64,000 bases of DNA. It comes from Bacteroides sp. An322. Its GTDB lineage: Bacteria > Bacteroidota > Bacteroidia > Bacteroidales > Bacteroidaceae. The DNA lies in the NCBI RefSeq assembly GCF_002161765.1, contig NZ_NFIN01000011.1:37827-101826 (forward strand), read 5' to 3'. Position numbers and translations under genes: made by a program. Numbering within the stretch: position 1 is the stretch's first letter; every line of letters starts with the position of its first letter. Shown piece by piece: positions 1 to 10,070 of this stretch. The notes below the pieces were generated by a model. It saw only the letters and a list, made by a program, of their open reading frames with translations. It did no database searches and had not been told where the DNA came from.

Positions 1-1404
1 GGAGATGACCTTCGGATGAAATACCGTTACCTTGACTTGCGCCGTACTGCCGTGCGTAAGAATTTGGAACTCCGTCATCGCATGACGATGGAAGTGCGCC
101 GCTATTTGGACAGCAAAGGCTTCCTCGAAGTGGAAACCCCGATGCTGATTGGTTCTACTCCCGAAGGTGCACGCGACTTTGTGGTTCCTTCGCGTATGAA
201 TCCGGGACAGTTTTATGCACTTCCCCAGTCTCCTCAAACCTTGAAGCAATTATTAATGGTATCGGGTTTCGACCGCTATTTCCAGATTGTAAAATGTTTC
301 CGTGATGAGGATTTACGTGCCGACCGCCAGCCTGAATTTACCCAGATAGATTGCGAAATGAGTTTCGTAGAGCAGGAAGACATTATCCAGATGTTCGAGG
401 GCATGGCTAAGCATTTGTTTAAGGAATTGCGTGGCGTAGAACTGACCGAACCGTTCCAACGGATGCCGTGGGCAGATGCGATGAAGTATTACGGAAGTGA
501 TAAGCCCGACTTGCGCTTTGGCATGAAGTTTGTCGAATTGATGGACGTATTGAAAGGTTATGGGTTCTCGGTATTCGACAATGCGGCTTACATTGGCGGT
601 ATCTGTGCAGAAGGCGCTGCCCACTATACCCGCAAGCAACTTGACCAGCTGACCGAGTTTGTGAAACGTCCGCAAATCGGTGCAAAAGGTATGGTGTACG
701 CACGCATTGAGGCAGACGGAAACGTGAAGTCGAGTGTAGATAAATTCTATAGCCAAGAGGTGCTTCAGCAAATGAAAGAAGCTTTCGAAGCAAAACCGGG
801 CGACTTGATTTTGATATTGAGCGGAGACGATGCGATGAAGACCCGTAAGCAGCTTTGCGAGTTGCGTTTGGAGATGGGTAATCAACTCGGTTTGCGCGAC
901 AAAAACAAGTTCGCTTGCTTGTGGGTGGTAGACTTCCCGATGTTCGAATGGAGTGAGGAAGAAGGCCGCTTGATGGCAATGCATCATCCGTTTACACATC
1001 CGAAGGATGAAGATATTCCTTTGCTGGATACTGACCCTGCTTCTGTACGTGCCGATGCATACGATATGGTAGTTAATGGTGTGGAAGTCGGAGGCGGTTC
1101 TATCCGTATTCATGATTCGGCTTTACAGGAAAAGATGTTCGAAATTTTGGGATTCACTCCCGAAAAAGCGCAAGAGCAGTTCGGCTTCCTGATGAATGCT
1201 TTCAAGTTTGGCGCGCCTCCTCACGGAGGATTAGCATACGGTCTCGACCGCTGGGTATCACTCTTTGCCGGTCTTGATTCTATCCGCGATTGTATTGCTT
1301 TCCCGAAGAACAATTCGGGCCGTGACGTAATGTTGGACGCTCCGGGATTCCTCGACCAAAAACAATTGGATGAGCTTCACTTGAAAGTGGATATTAAAGA
1401 ATAA
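1..1404 (+). CDS. aspS: Aspartyl-tRNA synthetase, 5' end cut off by the window
   Basis: Class II aminoacyl-tRNA synthetase that charges tRNA-Asp in the cytoplasm. The reading frame is open from base 1, so the Met codon at base 16 ([10 protein letters not shown]) is internal. In this family that stretch follows the N-terminal OB-fold anticodon-binding domain, which lies outside the window. About 467 of the usual 585 or so residues are visible. Motif 2 is seen as [18 protein letters not shown] (about nt 300-355) and motif 3 as [10 protein letters not shown] (about nt 1220-1250). The stretch between them is long enough for the bacterial GAD insertion domain. The C terminus has the usual [11 protein letters not shown] segment. 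A palindromic repeat begins 21 nt after the stop codon. Confidence 0.97.
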   Translation, partial: GDDLRMKYRYLDLRRTAVRKNLELRHRMTMEVRRYLDSKGFLEVETPMLIGSTPEGARDFVVPSRMNPGQFYALPQSPQTLKQLLMVSGFDRYFQIVKCFRDEDLRADRQPEFTQIDCEMSFVEQEDIIQMFEGMAKHLFKELRGVELTEPFQRMPWADAMKYYGSDKPDLRFGMKFVELMDVLKGYGFSVFDNAAYIGGICAEGAAHYTRKQLDQLTEFVKRPQIGAKGMVYARIEADGNVKSSVDKFYSQEVLQQMKEAFEAKPGDLILILSGDDAMKTRKQLCELRLEMGNQLGLRDKNKFACLWVVDFPMFEWSEEEGRLMAMHHPFTHPKDEDIPLLDTDPASVRADAYDMVVNGVEVGGGSIRIHDSALQEKMFEILGFTPEKAQEQFGFLMNAFKFGAPPHGGLAYGLDRWVSLFAGLDSIRDCIAFPKNNSGRDVMLDAPGFLDQKQLDELHLKVDIKE

Positions 1405-1424
1405 GCGGCAACTAACTGATAAAT

Positions 1425-1511
1425 CAAACACAGAGACACGGAGACACAGAGTTTTTTAATTTTGCTGTAACAAAAATTTCTTTGTGGCTTTGTGTCTCTG
1501 TGTTCAAATTT
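1425..1511. repeat. Intergenic palindrome, family F1, copy 1
   Basis: Imperfect inverted repeat with outer arms AACACAGAGACAC and GTGTCTCTGTGTT around an AT-rich centre. It starts 21 nt after the aspS stop. This is the A form of the family (see findings). The right arm runs up to the start of the GtrA-like gene. Confidence 0.85.
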
Positions 1512-1524
1512 GATAATAAACTAC

Positions 1525-1914
1525 ATGAAAGAATCTGTGCGAATCATTCGCTTTGCCATAGTAGGAACGCTCAATGCGCTGATAACGGCATTGGTTGTAT
1601 GGCTATTGATGCACATTGAAGGCGAAGACTACATTACAGCGAATGTTATAGCATACATTATCGCTCAGATTCATAATTTCATTTGGTGTAAATATTGGAT
1701 ATTTCCTTTAGAAACCGATGACAAGAAAAACGGTATTTGGCATCAGATATTGTTTTTTGCCGGTGCTTTCTTGTTGGCGTATACAACGCAATTCCTTTTT
1801 CTTCTGATGTTAGTGGAATTGCTTCATTGCAATGAATATTTAGCTCAGTTCCTCGGGCTTTTTATTTATGGTGCGGTCAATTTCATGGCCAACCGTCATG
1901 TCACTTTCCGTTAA
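1525..1914 (+). CDS. GtrA-like membrane protein
   Basis: A 129-residue integral membrane protein of the GtrA type. Members are known or proposed to move lipid-linked sugars across the inner membrane or to support cell-surface polysaccharide synthesis. The sequence has about four hydrophobic segments, a typical opening (RIIRFAIVGTLNALITALVV) and a closing NFMANRHVTFR that fits the family. The frame extends upstream to base 1492, but that part is translated from the palindromic repeat, so the Met at 1525 (MKESVRIIRF) is the better start. No glycosyltransferase lies beside it, so its substrate cannot be inferred from context. Confidence 0.85.
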   Translation: MKESVRIIRFAIVGTLNALITALVVWLLMHIEGEDYITANVIAYIIAQIHNFIWCKYWIFPLETDDKKNGIWHQILFFAGAFLLAYTTQFLFLLMLVELLHCNEYLAQFLGLFIYGAVNFMANRHVTFR

Positions 1915-2048
1915 ATTGATAATCTTTGCCGGTGCTTTTTGTTTCGGATTAGGTATGGAAATGTTATTTGCCTACCTTTTCTCTTTGGCGGTAATAGAAG
2001 AATCTTTATATATTTGTCTGAACGAAAATAATCTAATTTTAAAATGAC

Positions 2049-3482
2049 ATGACAATGAAACGGAACATTTGTTTGCTGGCGGTACTTTTGATTTGTGTAT
2101 TTTCGAATGCGAAAGTACAGCCTTCTGCTTTGGTTGCGGACAATATGGTATTGCAACAACAGGCAGAGGCTCGGCTTTGGGGGAAAGCAGAGCCTGATGC
2201 TACGGTCAATGTGACCCCTTCGTGGAATAATCAGACGTATACTTGCCTGGCGGACGGAAAAGGGAATTGGTCGGTAAGTATACCGACTCCTAAAGCTGGT
2301 TTTACTCCTTACGAAATCTGTTTTGATGACGGTGAAAAGCTGACGGTGAAAGGAGTGTTAATAGGGGAGGTTTGGTTAGCTTCTGGGCAAAGCAATATGG
2401 AGATGCCCTTAAAGGGATTTGCAGGATGTTGTGTCGAGGGTGGTTTTGATGAAATTGCATTCTCGGCACAATGGGCGCGCCATATACGTTTTTTTACGGT
2501 TCCACTAAGGCAGAGCTACGAGCCTTTAGAAGATGTAGAAGGCTCCTGGGCTGTACCTTCACCTCAAACGTCTCCTGAATTTAGTGCTACGGCATGGTTT
2601 TTTGCCACAACTTTAAGTGAGGTGCTTCAGGTGCCGGTAGGTATTGTGAGTTGTGCTTATGGAGGTTCCAAAGTGGAGAGTTGGACAAACCGTGAATTAT
2701 TGGAACAGTATCCCGATGTATCGCTTCGTCCTGAAGATATGGAAAAGCAAGTAGCCTACGAGCGTCCTATGCTGATGTATAATGCCATGTTTTTACCGGT
2801 ACGGCATTATACAGTGCGCGGTATTCTTTGGTATCAAGGATGTTCCAATGTCGGATATCATCAGACTTATGCTCGTCGTTTGGCAAATATGGTAGAGCTT
2901 TGGCGTAGCGAAATGGAGCAGGGAGATATTCCGTTTTATGCCGTTGAAATAGCTCCTTATGAATATGAGGGCAGTCAGGATGGATTGGCTCCTTATTTGC
3001 GGGAGGTTCAATGGGAAGCTATCCGGCTAATTCCGAATAGCGACATGATTTGCATTAATGATTTGGTAAAGCCTTATGAGCGTTACAACATTCATCCGGG
3101 TGATAAGAAACAAGTAGGACGCAGGCTGAGCTATTTGGCGTTGAACCATACGTATGGAAAGCAACAATTCTTTTGCCAGCATCCTCGGTATAAGTCGTTT
3201 ACTGTTAAGGGAGATGAAGTTTGGGTGGCAATAGATAATATTGGCATGGGTATTTGCCGGAATTACGATATTCAAGGGTTTGAAGTGGCTGGTGAAGACC
3301 GTTTGTTTCATCCGGCTGATTCGGTTTGGCTTCATTGGCAAACCAATGAAATAGTGGTTTCATCCCGTCGGGTAAAAGCACCGGTGGCGGTTCGTTATTG
3401 TTTCCGTGATTTTTCGTTGGGAACTTTATATGGAGGCAATTGGATGCCGCTTATTCCATTCCGTTCCGATACATGGGAGTGA
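2049..3482 (+). CDS. Secreted sialate O-acetylesterase-like SGNH hydrolase
   Basis: A 477-residue protein with an N-terminal signal peptide (KRNICLLAVLLICVFSNA), so it is periplasmic or surface-located. The motif GEVWLASGQSNMEM places the nucleophile serine near residue 115, as in sialate O-acetylesterases and related SGNH carbohydrate esterases (SASA family). The region HPGDKKQVGRRLSYLAL around residue 345 is the usual C-terminal block, although the catalytic histidine-aspartate arrangement cannot be assigned firmly by eye. Such enzymes remove acetyl groups from sialic acids or plant glycans. No sialic-acid or xylan genes are adjacent, so the exact substrate is open. Translation could begin at 2049 or at the second Met at 2055. 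Confidence 0.88.
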   Translation: MTMKRNICLLAVLLICVFSNAKVQPSALVADNMVLQQQAEARLWGKAEPDATVNVTPSWNNQTYTCLADGKGNWSVSIPTPKAGFTPYEICFDDGEKLTVKGVLIGEVWLASGQSNMEMPLKGFAGCCVEGGFDEIAFSAQWARHIRFFTVPLRQSYEPLEDVEGSWAVPSPQTSPEFSATAWFFATTLSEVLQVPVGIVSCAYGGSKVESWTNRELLEQYPDVSLRPEDMEKQVAYERPMLMYNAMFLPVRHYTVRGILWYQGCSNVGYHQTYARRLANMVELWRSEMEQGDIPFYAVEIAPYEYEGSQDGLAPYLREVQWEAIRLIPNSDMICINDLVKPYERYNIHPGDKKQVGRRLSYLALNHTYGKQQFFCQHPRYKSFTVKGDEVWVAIDNIGMGICRNYDIQGFEVAGEDRLFHPADSVWLHWQTNEIVVSSRRVKAPVAVRYCFRDFSLGTLYGGNWMPLIPFRSDTWE

Positions 3483-3491
3483 TTTTTAATT

Positions 3492-3556
3492 GAACGCAGA
3501 GACGCAAAAGCCTTTTTTTGAAATTAAATCTTTGCGTTTTTGCGCCTCTGCGTTAA
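3492..3556. repeat. Intergenic palindrome, family F1, copy 2
   Basis: Arms AACGCAGAGACGC and GCGCCTCTGCGTT around a short AT-rich centre, G form. It begins 10 nt after the esterase stop, between two convergent genes, where it could serve as a hairpin for both transcripts. Confidence 0.85.
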
Positions 3557-3563
3557 ATAAAAA

Positions 3564-3992
3564 TCACGCCATTTCCAGCAGGCGTTTTTCTTCGATGTAG
3601 TCCAGTCCTTTGTCTAAGATGACTTGGCGTGTCTTCTCAGTGTTATCGGTACGGAATACCAAAATGCCTTTTCCGGAAAGCAGGAACGAATAGAGATAAG
3701 AAATGCCTATCCCTGCTTCGCTAAAACTACGGATGGCGTCGGCGGCACGTCCAGGCTGGTTATCGAGCATAATGGCGAACACTTCCGAGAGATTCGCCGA
3801 TATGCCCGCTTGTTTCAGGGTATCATACGCACGCATAGGTTCGGAACAAATAATGCGGTAGATGCCGTATTCTACGGTATCGGAAATGGTGGAAGCGATG
3901 AGCTGGATGCCCGCTTCTTTCAACAATTCGAGAACCTGAAGCAGTGTTCCCGACTTGTTTTCTACAAATACGGATAATTGATGGATGGTCAT
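3564..3992 (-). CDS. Double ACT-domain protein
   Basis: A 142-residue protein built from two ACT domains: residues about 1-70 begin MTIHQLSVFVENKSGTLLQV and residues about 72-140 begin FAIMLDNQPGRAADAIRSF. ACT domains bind amino acids or similar ligands and regulate enzymes of amino-acid metabolism. The gene starts 12 nt after the phenylacetate-CoA ligase stop on the same strand. That pairing is common in Bacteroides-type genomes, so a ligand-sensing partner role in aromatic-acid activation is inferred. Confidence 0.88.
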   Translation of the reverse strand: MTIHQLSVFVENKSGTLLQVLELLKEAGIQLIASTISDTVEYGIYRIICSEPMRAYDTLKQAGISANLSEVFAIMLDNQPGRAADAIRSFSEAGIGISYLYSFLLSGKGILVFRTDNTEKTRQVILDKGLDYIEEKRLLEMA

Positions 3993-4004
3993 ATCTTGTA
4001 AATT

Positions 4005-5318
4005 TTAAATCAACGTTTTTCTTAAATCTTTTACACGCACAGCTTTACCTTCCTGCTTGGGCAGGCTTCCTTTTGGCACGAGTTTTACGCGCGGAGTGAT
4101 AAGGATTTCATCTTTCAGTTGACGGGTAATTTCTTTGGTCAGGCGTTGCAAGAATCCGTAATCATCGGTGAAATCGTTTAATTCCACTTCCACGGTCATT
4201 TCGTCATTTGCCTCCAAGTTAGTTAGCGTAATGAGGTAATCATTGCCCAATTCTTTAAATTGCATCAAGATATTTTCTATCTGGATAGGGAAAATGTTTA
4301 CGCCTTTCAAAATCATCATGTCATCGCTTCGCCCTTTCATGCGGTCAAGGCGTATATGATGACGTCCGCAAGGGCAATCACCCGGAAGAATGCGGGTCAA
4401 GTCGCGTGTGCGGTAGCGCAATAGAGGCATTGCTTCACGGTTGATAGTGGTCAGTACCAATTCTCCGATTTCACCTTCGGGTACAGGTTCCAGTGTATCG
4501 GGATTGACAATTTCCACGATGTAATAGTCTTCCCAGATGTGCAGGCCGTTTTGTTCGGGACATTCGAAAGCTACACCCGGACCGCACATTTCCGACATGC
4601 CGAACGAGTTATATGCCTTTACGCCCAACATCTCTTCGATGCGTCGGCGTTGTTCGTCTGAATGCGGTTCGGCTCCGATAATCAACGTGCGGAGTTTCGT
4701 GTCACGTCGAGGGTCGATACCCATTTCTTCCATCACTTCGTAAAGTCTTCCCGCATAGCTGGGGATGGCGTGAAGGGCGGTTGTTCCGAAATCTGTAATG
4801 AATTTGATTTGCCGTTTGGTATTTCCCGCGGCGGCAGGTACGGTAAGCATTCCTAACCGTTCTGCTCCATACTGAAATCCCAATCCGCCTGTAAACATGC
4901 CGTAGCCTGATGAGTTTTGGAAAATATCTCCCTTGCGTAATCCTACCATATAGAGGCAACGTGCCACGGCATTTGCCCATTCGTCCAAATCATGTTGGGT
5001 ATGGAGAATAACGGTCGGTGTGCCGGTGGTACCGCTGGAAGAATGCAAGCGAACGACTTCTTCCAACGGAACTGCAGAAAGTCCGAAAGGATAATGGTCG
5101 CGCAAATCCTGTTTGGTGGTAAAGGGGATTTTTTGCAAGTCATCCAACGAATGTATATCTTCGGGTTTCAATCCGATTTCGGCAAAGCGTTGTTTATAAA
5201 AAGGAGTGCGCATACAGCGTTGCAGAGTCTGTTGCAACCGCTCCATTTGAAGTTTTTCTATCTCCGGACGAGTCATGGTCTCCAGTTCCGGATGTAAATA
5301 CATAGATTCGTGTTTCAT
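4005..5318 (-). CDS. paaK: Phenylacetate--CoA ligase
   Basis: A 437-residue adenylate-forming enzyme that converts phenylacetate (or a related aryl acid), ATP and CoA to the acyl-CoA. The ATP-binding loop SSSGTTGTPTV is at residues 93-103. NSFGMSEMCGPGVAFECP and ILKGVNIFPIQIE are typical of the PaaK branch. The length matches the family. In anaerobes this enzyme usually acts in reversible aryl-acid and aromatic amino-acid metabolism with indolepyruvate oxidoreductase, but iorAB is not in the window. It is followed closely by the double ACT gene, probably as a two-gene operon. A -7 box (TATATTTG) lies 26 nt upstream of the start. Confidence 0.93.
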   Translation of the reverse strand: MKHESMYLHPELETMTRPEIEKLQMERLQQTLQRCMRTPFYKQRFAEIGLKPEDIHSLDDLQKIPFTTKQDLRDHYPFGLSAVPLEEVVRLHSSSGTTGTPTVILHTQHDLDEWANAVARCLYMVGLRKGDIFQNSSGYGMFTGGLGFQYGAERLGMLTVPAAAGNTKRQIKFITDFGTTALHAIPSYAGRLYEVMEEMGIDPRRDTKLRTLIIGAEPHSDEQRRRIEEMLGVKAYNSFGMSEMCGPGVAFECPEQNGLHIWEDYYIVEIVNPDTLEPVPEGEIGELVLTTINREAMPLLRYRTRDLTRILPGDCPCGRHHIRLDRMKGRSDDMMILKGVNIFPIQIENILMQFKELGNDYLITLTNLEANDEMTVEVELNDFTDDYGFLQRLTKEITRQLKDEILITPRVKLVPKGSLPKQEGKAVRVKDLRKTLI

Positions 5319-5343
5319 GGTCTTTCATTATCTTTTTCATGGC

Positions 5344-5351
5344 AAATATAG
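5344..5351 (-). promoter_or_regulatory. Putative -7 box for paaK
   Basis: CAAATATA on the plus strand reads TATATTTG on the minus strand, matching the Bacteroidetes TAnnTTTG element. No clear TTTG -33 element is visible at the expected distance. Confidence 0.55.
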
Positions 5352-5419
5352 GAAATAATGAATAATAACGTATGAAAATAATGAAAATCTTTTTCAAATT
5401 GAAATTAGTTTCCTTTTTT

Positions 5420-6724
5420 TTACTCCAGCCTTCCCGTCGCCCGCAGGTATTCCGTTTCGTAGAGCTTGTATTGGGTTTGGGCTTCGATGAGGTTGCTTTG
5501 AGCCTGTTGCCATTGCGATTGGGCATCGAGCAGGTCGGTCAGGGTGCAGAGTGCGTTCCGGTACCGGTTCTGCATCACGCGCAGGTTCTCGTCGGCTTGG
5601 GCACATCCTAATTGCGCCGTTTCCACCATGCGGTATCCGTCGGTTACGTTCTGCACCGCCTGGCGTGCTTCGATGCTGAGCAGGCGTTGGTTCTTTTGCA
5701 GGTCGAGCCGTGCGCTTTCCAAGTCGAGGCGGGCTTTCTTTACCTTTTTCAATCCTTCGCCCCAGTGGAAGAGCGGGATGCTGACCGAAGCCATGACCAG
5801 TCCCAATCCGTCATCGAACTTCTGGGTGAAGGGAACGGCGTTTCCCGCGTTGTCATACGTAGTGCCTTTCAGCTTGATGTTGCCGTAATAGAGGTATCCG
5901 GCGGATAGTCCGATTTGCGGAAGTACGTCCGCACGTGCCATTTTCACTTGTTGCTCTCCCGCTTCCACCTGCTTTTGCAAGAGAGCCAGTTCGGGACGTG
6001 CCGAGATGTTTTCGTCCATTTGTGCGGGAGCCGATACCGAAATAACCGTATCGGCGGGTGTGATTTCGGTATCGAGCGGTTGCCCTAATACGTTGCAGAG
6101 CGCCAGGCGGCAGAGGTCGAGCCCGTTGCGTGCCTTTTGCAATTGGTAATGGATTTCGCTTTGCTTGGTGCGGATGCGGAGCAGGTCGTTCTCTACTCCC
6201 ATGCCGGCGGAGAGTGCCACTTCCACTTGGTGGAACGCCGTGTCCATCTGTGTCTTGTAGCTTTCGAGCATCCGCACTTTCCTTCCCACCGAGATGTATG
6301 TCCAGTAGGCGTTATCGGCATCCGCTATCACTTGCATACGGGTCTTGCGCAGGTTCTCGTCGGCACATTCCTTTCCGATGCGTGCCAACTTGTTTCCGGC
6401 GATGATGCGCCCTCCCGCATAGAGCGGTTGCACCACGCTGATGCCCGCCATGTACATGCCCCGCATCTGAAGTTCCATGCCCATCAGGTCCATGTCGGTC
6501 AGATAAGTGCCCGTAGCTGTTCCGTCCAGTTTCGGAAGATAGCCCCGGAAAGCGATTTGTTTGTCCAGTTCCGCCTTGCGTGCTTCGTTTCCCGCACGCA
6601 TCAGGTCTTCGTTATGCGCCAACGCCATTTCCCGGCAGGCTTGTGCGTCGAGCGTGAGCGGGCTTTGTGCCATTGCCGTCCAGCAGAAGAGGGCGGCGAG
6701 TGATGATAAGAATAGTTTTTTCAT
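5420..6724 (-). CDS. TolC-family outer membrane efflux protein
   Basis: A 434-residue outer membrane factor with a signal peptide (MKKLFLSSLAALFCWTAMA) and the long, Ala/Leu/Gln-rich helical repeats of the TolC family. It forms the trimeric exit duct for the RND pump encoded upstream on the same strand. It is the last gene of the adaptor-pump-duct operon and is separated from the pump gene by about 210 nt containing a long palindromic repeat, which may alter its expression relative to the first two genes. Its base composition is G+C-rich like the rest of the operon (for example 35 of 60 bases in 6541-6600). Confidence 0.92.
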   Translation of the reverse strand: MKKLFLSSLAALFCWTAMAQSPLTLDAQACREMALAHNEDLMRAGNEARKAELDKQIAFRGYLPKLDGTATGTYLTDMDLMGMELQMRGMYMAGISVVQPLYAGGRIIAGNKLARIGKECADENLRKTRMQVIADADNAYWTYISVGRKVRMLESYKTQMDTAFHQVEVALSAGMGVENDLLRIRTKQSEIHYQLQKARNGLDLCRLALCNVLGQPLDTEITPADTVISVSAPAQMDENISARPELALLQKQVEAGEQQVKMARADVLPQIGLSAGYLYYGNIKLKGTTYDNAGNAVPFTQKFDDGLGLVMASVSIPLFHWGEGLKKVKKARLDLESARLDLQKNQRLLSIEARQAVQNVTDGYRMVETAQLGCAQADENLRVMQNRYRNALCTLTDLLDAQSQWQQAQSNLIEAQTQYKLYETEYLRATGRLE

Positions 6725-6752
6725 AATGTCTTTTTGGATGTTTTCATAAATT

Positions 6753-6918
6753 GCACGCAGAGACGCAAAAGCGCAGAGTTTTTATTTTTTGAGAGAGCAA
6801 AGAGCGCAAGAGGATTAAAAAAGTTATGGTATGCACGGATAATTCTTAATTTTCATTTTCTCCGTGTCCTTTGCTTTTCTCTAAAAATATTTCTCTGCGT
6901 CTTTGCGTCTCTGCGTTT
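6753..6918. repeat. Intergenic palindrome, family F1, copy 3 (long form)
   Basis: Arms ACGCAGAGACGCAAA and TTTGCGTCTCTGCGT enclose an inner segment (about 6790-6895) with its own inverted repeat (GAGAGAGCAAAG / CTTTGCTTTTCTC). It begins 17 nt past the RND pump stop codon and lies between the pump and tolC genes of one operon. The nested core recurs in copies 6, 10 and 13. Confidence 0.85.
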
Positions 6919-6935
6919 GATTGAATTGCATATAA

Positions 6936-9900
6936 CTAATATTTCTTCACATGAAACAATGCCGTGTAGAACAGCGGCAAGAGTATCAGCGTGATGATAG
7001 TGCCTACGGTAAGCCCGCCCATGATAGTGACCGCCATCGAACCGTACATCGGGTCGCCCACCAACGGAATCATGCCCACAATGGTGGTGAGCGATGCCAT
7101 TAGTACGGGGCGCACACGCGATACGGTGGCTTCTATCACCGAATGATACGGGTCTCGCTTCTCCTCGGTTTGCAAGCGGTTGATTTCGTCCACCAATACG
7201 ATAGCGTTCTTCACCATCATCCCTATTAGCCCCATCATGCCGATTATTGCCATGAAGGTGAACGGCTGGCGGAAGAGGAGCAGGGCAGGGGTGATGCCGC
7301 AGAACACGAAGGGGAAGCAGATGAGAATCAGTATCACCTTCTTCCAGTTATTGAAGAGCAAAAGCAGGATAATCAATATCAGGAAAATGGTGAGCGGAAC
7401 GAACTTCAGCAGGTTGGATATGGCATCATCACGAAGCTCGTCTTCGCCCGTCCAGCGCATCTGATAGCCTTCGGGAAGAGGAATGGCTTCTATTTCCTTC
7501 TGAATGGACGCTTTCACCTTAGCCGGTGTACCTTCGTAGAGGTCAGTGTTCGGGTCGCATTCGGCTTCGATGGCACGGCGTCCGTTCACGCGGTACACCA
7601 CGTCTTCTTCCCAGTCCGTCCGCACGGGTTCCGATACGCTGCTCAGGGGCACGCTTCGGAATAGCCCGTCCTGGATGTCGGAAGCGTTCTTGCTTCCCGT
7701 CAATACGCCTTGCAGGTCTTCTTCGGTCAGGCGCAGGTTCATCATGCTCCATACGGGGATGTCGTTCAGGTCGGTAATCCGGCTTCCGTCGGCATTCCGC
7801 ACCATGAGGTTGATGAGCACCGTGCGGTCTTGGTCGGTCAATACGCCTACGGGCATACCGTCTGTAGCTGCCAAGAGGGCATTGCCTACATCACTCCGTT
7901 CGATGCCCGACCGGAGCGCATTGGCACGCACATAGTCCGCCACGAGCGACTTGCCCGCGGGTCTCCAGTTGTTCTGTACCGAATACGGGTCTACATATTC
8001 ACACTTGCGCATGATGTTTTCCGCTTGGCGGCTCAACTCGCGGAGCACCGCAGGGTCGGGACCGGAGAACTCTACTTCCACCGTGTGCGAGGTAGCGATA
8101 GAGAAATTGTATTTCCGCATCCGGATGTATGCGTCGGGATAGCGGGCACGAAGCTCATCGCGCACCGTAGGAAGGATTTTCATCACCGTAGCATAGTCTT
8201 CGCAATCCACCATCAACTCTCCGTAGCAATCGCCTCCTGATGTCATGGGGCGCACTAAGCAATAGTGTGCGGGCGCGCTTCCCATGCTTGCGGCTACCCG
8301 TTCTACTTCGGGCTTTTCGCGGAGCCATGCGCTTATCTCTAACAGGTCTTTCCGCACTTGGTCGGGGCTGGATTGCGAGGGAAGGTAATATTCAATCACG
8401 AACTGGCGGTAATCGAAGTCGGGGAAGAAGAGGTTTTTCACCCGCGTCATTCCGAAGATGCACACCACTAATACGATACCTGCTATGCCGAGCGTGAGGT
8501 TACGGTGTTCTATCAAGACTCCGATGCTGCGCCGGATAAACCGATGTACGGGCGAGTTGAGCACCTCGGTCGGTTTCCCTTGTTTTTTCTCGCGCACGGG
8601 AAGCCATGACTTGGCGCATACGGGCACTTGGATGAGTGCTAATACCCAACTGGCGAGCAAGCTCACGCAAAGCACTAAGAACAGGTCGCGGGCGTATTCT
8701 CCGGCAGAGTCGGGCGAGAGATAGACCGATAAGAACGTAGATGCCGCTATGACCGTAGCGCCCAACAAGGGCATGGCGGTGTTCCGCCCGATGCGGTACA
8801 GGTAGGTTTTCGGTCCGTACCCCCGTTGCTTGTCTATCAAGATACCGTCCATAATCACGATAGCATTGTCTACCAACATTCCCATCGCTACGATGAAAGC
8901 CCCTAAGGAGATGCGTTGCAGGGTGGTGCCGCACACCAATAGGATAGGGAAGGACACGGCAATGGTCAGTATCAGCCCGAAACCGATAATCACCCCGCTT
9001 CGGATACCCATGGTGAATATGAGCACCAAAATCACGATAGCTACCGATTCCACCAAGTTCACCATGAACGAGTTAATGGCTTCGTCCACTTTATCGGGCT
9101 GGAAGAATATCTTTTCGGTCTCCATTCCGGCGGGCATGGTCTTCATGACTTCTTCTAACTTGGCATCGACCGCCGCTCCTACATCGGGCACAATGGCATC
9201 GGCTTCCATGGCAAGGCAAATGGCGAGAGCCGGTTTCCCGTCGACAAAGAATCCGTTGCGCTGGGGTTCGGAATAAGCCCGTTCCACCCGTGCCACATCA
9301 CCCAAGCGCACTTGCTTTCCGTCGAACGTGCCTATCAGGAGTTGGCGGACATCCTCTTCATCACGTATGGATTCACCCACCCGTATCTGAAGGCGGTCGC
9401 TTCCCGTCTGATAGTCTCCCGCTTGTATGGTCTTTCCCGCACCTTGCAAGGCGGTCATGATTTGCACGGGCAAGATGCCGTTGCGTGCTATCTTGTCTTT
9501 CGAGAGGATGATGTTGATTACCTCGTCCCGGTTTCCCACGATATTGACCCGCTTCACTCCTTTCACGCCCATCAGTTCACGGCGTAACATGCGGGCATAT
9601 TGATAGAGTTCAGGATAGTCGTACCCGTCTCCCGTGAAGGCATAGAAGATGCCGTACACGTCCATCATGTCGTCCACCACCACGGGGTCATAACACCCTT
9701 GCGGGAGTTTTTGCCGGAGGTCGTTCACCTTTCGGCGGAGCAAGTCGAAATGTTGCTCTAAATCTTTCAATAACACCGTCATGTGGAACTCTACGGTGAG
9801 CATCGCCATGCCTCCCTGGCATTCGCTTTTCACCTTCTTCACATCGGGCAGGTTGCGTAGTTCGTCCTCCATCACTTGCGCCACTTCCAATTCCACCTGA

Positions 9901-10070
9901 TGCGCGCTGGCTCCCGGATAGGGCACTACCACCATGGCTTGCTTTACCGCCACCGCTGGGTCTTCCAATTTCGGCATCTGGATAAACGCTAATATGCCCG
10001 CTAATATCATGAATACCGCAAAAGACCAGAACAGGGTGGGGCGTTTGATAAAGAATTCCGTTAGTTTCAT
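6936..10070 (-). CDS. RND-family efflux pump, inner-membrane permease (AcrB-like)
   Basis: A 1044-residue proton-driven exporter of the HAE/AcrB type. It has the expected layout: a first membrane helix (PTLFWSFAVFMILAGILAF), a large periplasmic loop, a block of helices including GMLVDNAIVIMDG near residues 400-412, a second periplasmic loop and a final helix block with MVKNAIVLVDEINR. The first proton-relay aspartate is kept (VDNA), and the second position is Asn instead of the DD pair of AcrB, as in many HAE pumps outside Proteobacteria. The start codon overlaps the adaptor stop by one base (TGATG), so the two are translationally coupled. The substrate cannot be read from sequence. Confidence 0.95.
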   Translation of the reverse strand: MKLTEFFIKRPTLFWSFAVFMILAGILAFIQMPKLEDPAVAVKQAMVVVPYPGASAHQVELEVAQVMEDELRNLPDVKKVKSECQGGMAMLTVEFHMTVLLKDLEQHFDLLRRKVNDLRQKLPQGCYDPVVVDDMMDVYGIFYAFTGDGYDYPELYQYARMLRRELMGVKGVKRVNIVGNRDEVINIILSKDKIARNGILPVQIMTALQGAGKTIQAGDYQTGSDRLQIRVGESIRDEEDVRQLLIGTFDGKQVRLGDVARVERAYSEPQRNGFFVDGKPALAICLAMEADAIVPDVGAAVDAKLEEVMKTMPAGMETEKIFFQPDKVDEAINSFMVNLVESVAIVILVLIFTMGIRSGVIIGFGLILTIAVSFPILLVCGTTLQRISLGAFIVAMGMLVDNAIVIMDGILIDKQRGYGPKTYLYRIGRNTAMPLLGATVIAASTFLSVYLSPDSAGEYARDLFLVLCVSLLASWVLALIQVPVCAKSWLPVREKKQGKPTEVLNSPVHRFIRRSIGVLIEHRNLTLGIAGIVLVVCIFGMTRVKNLFFPDFDYRQFVIEYYLPSQSSPDQVRKDLLEISAWLREKPEVERVAASMGSAPAHYCLVRPMTSGGDCYGELMVDCEDYATVMKILPTVRDELRARYPDAYIRMRKYNFSIATSHTVEVEFSGPDPAVLRELSRQAENIMRKCEYVDPYSVQNNWRPAGKSLVADYVRANALRSGIERSDVGNALLAATDGMPVGVLTDQDRTVLINLMVRNADGSRITDLNDIPVWSMMNLRLTEEDLQGVLTGSKNASDIQDGLFRSVPLSSVSEPVRTDWEEDVVYRVNGRRAIEAECDPNTDLYEGTPAKVKASIQKEIEAIPLPEGYQMRWTGEDELRDDAISNLLKFVPLTIFLILIILLLLFNNWKKVILILICFPFVFCGITPALLLFRQPFTFMAIIGMMGLIGMMVKNAIVLVDEINRLQTEEKRDPYHSVIEATVSRVRPVLMASLTTIVGMIPLVGDPMYGSMAVTIMGGLTVGTIITLILLPLFYTALFHVKKY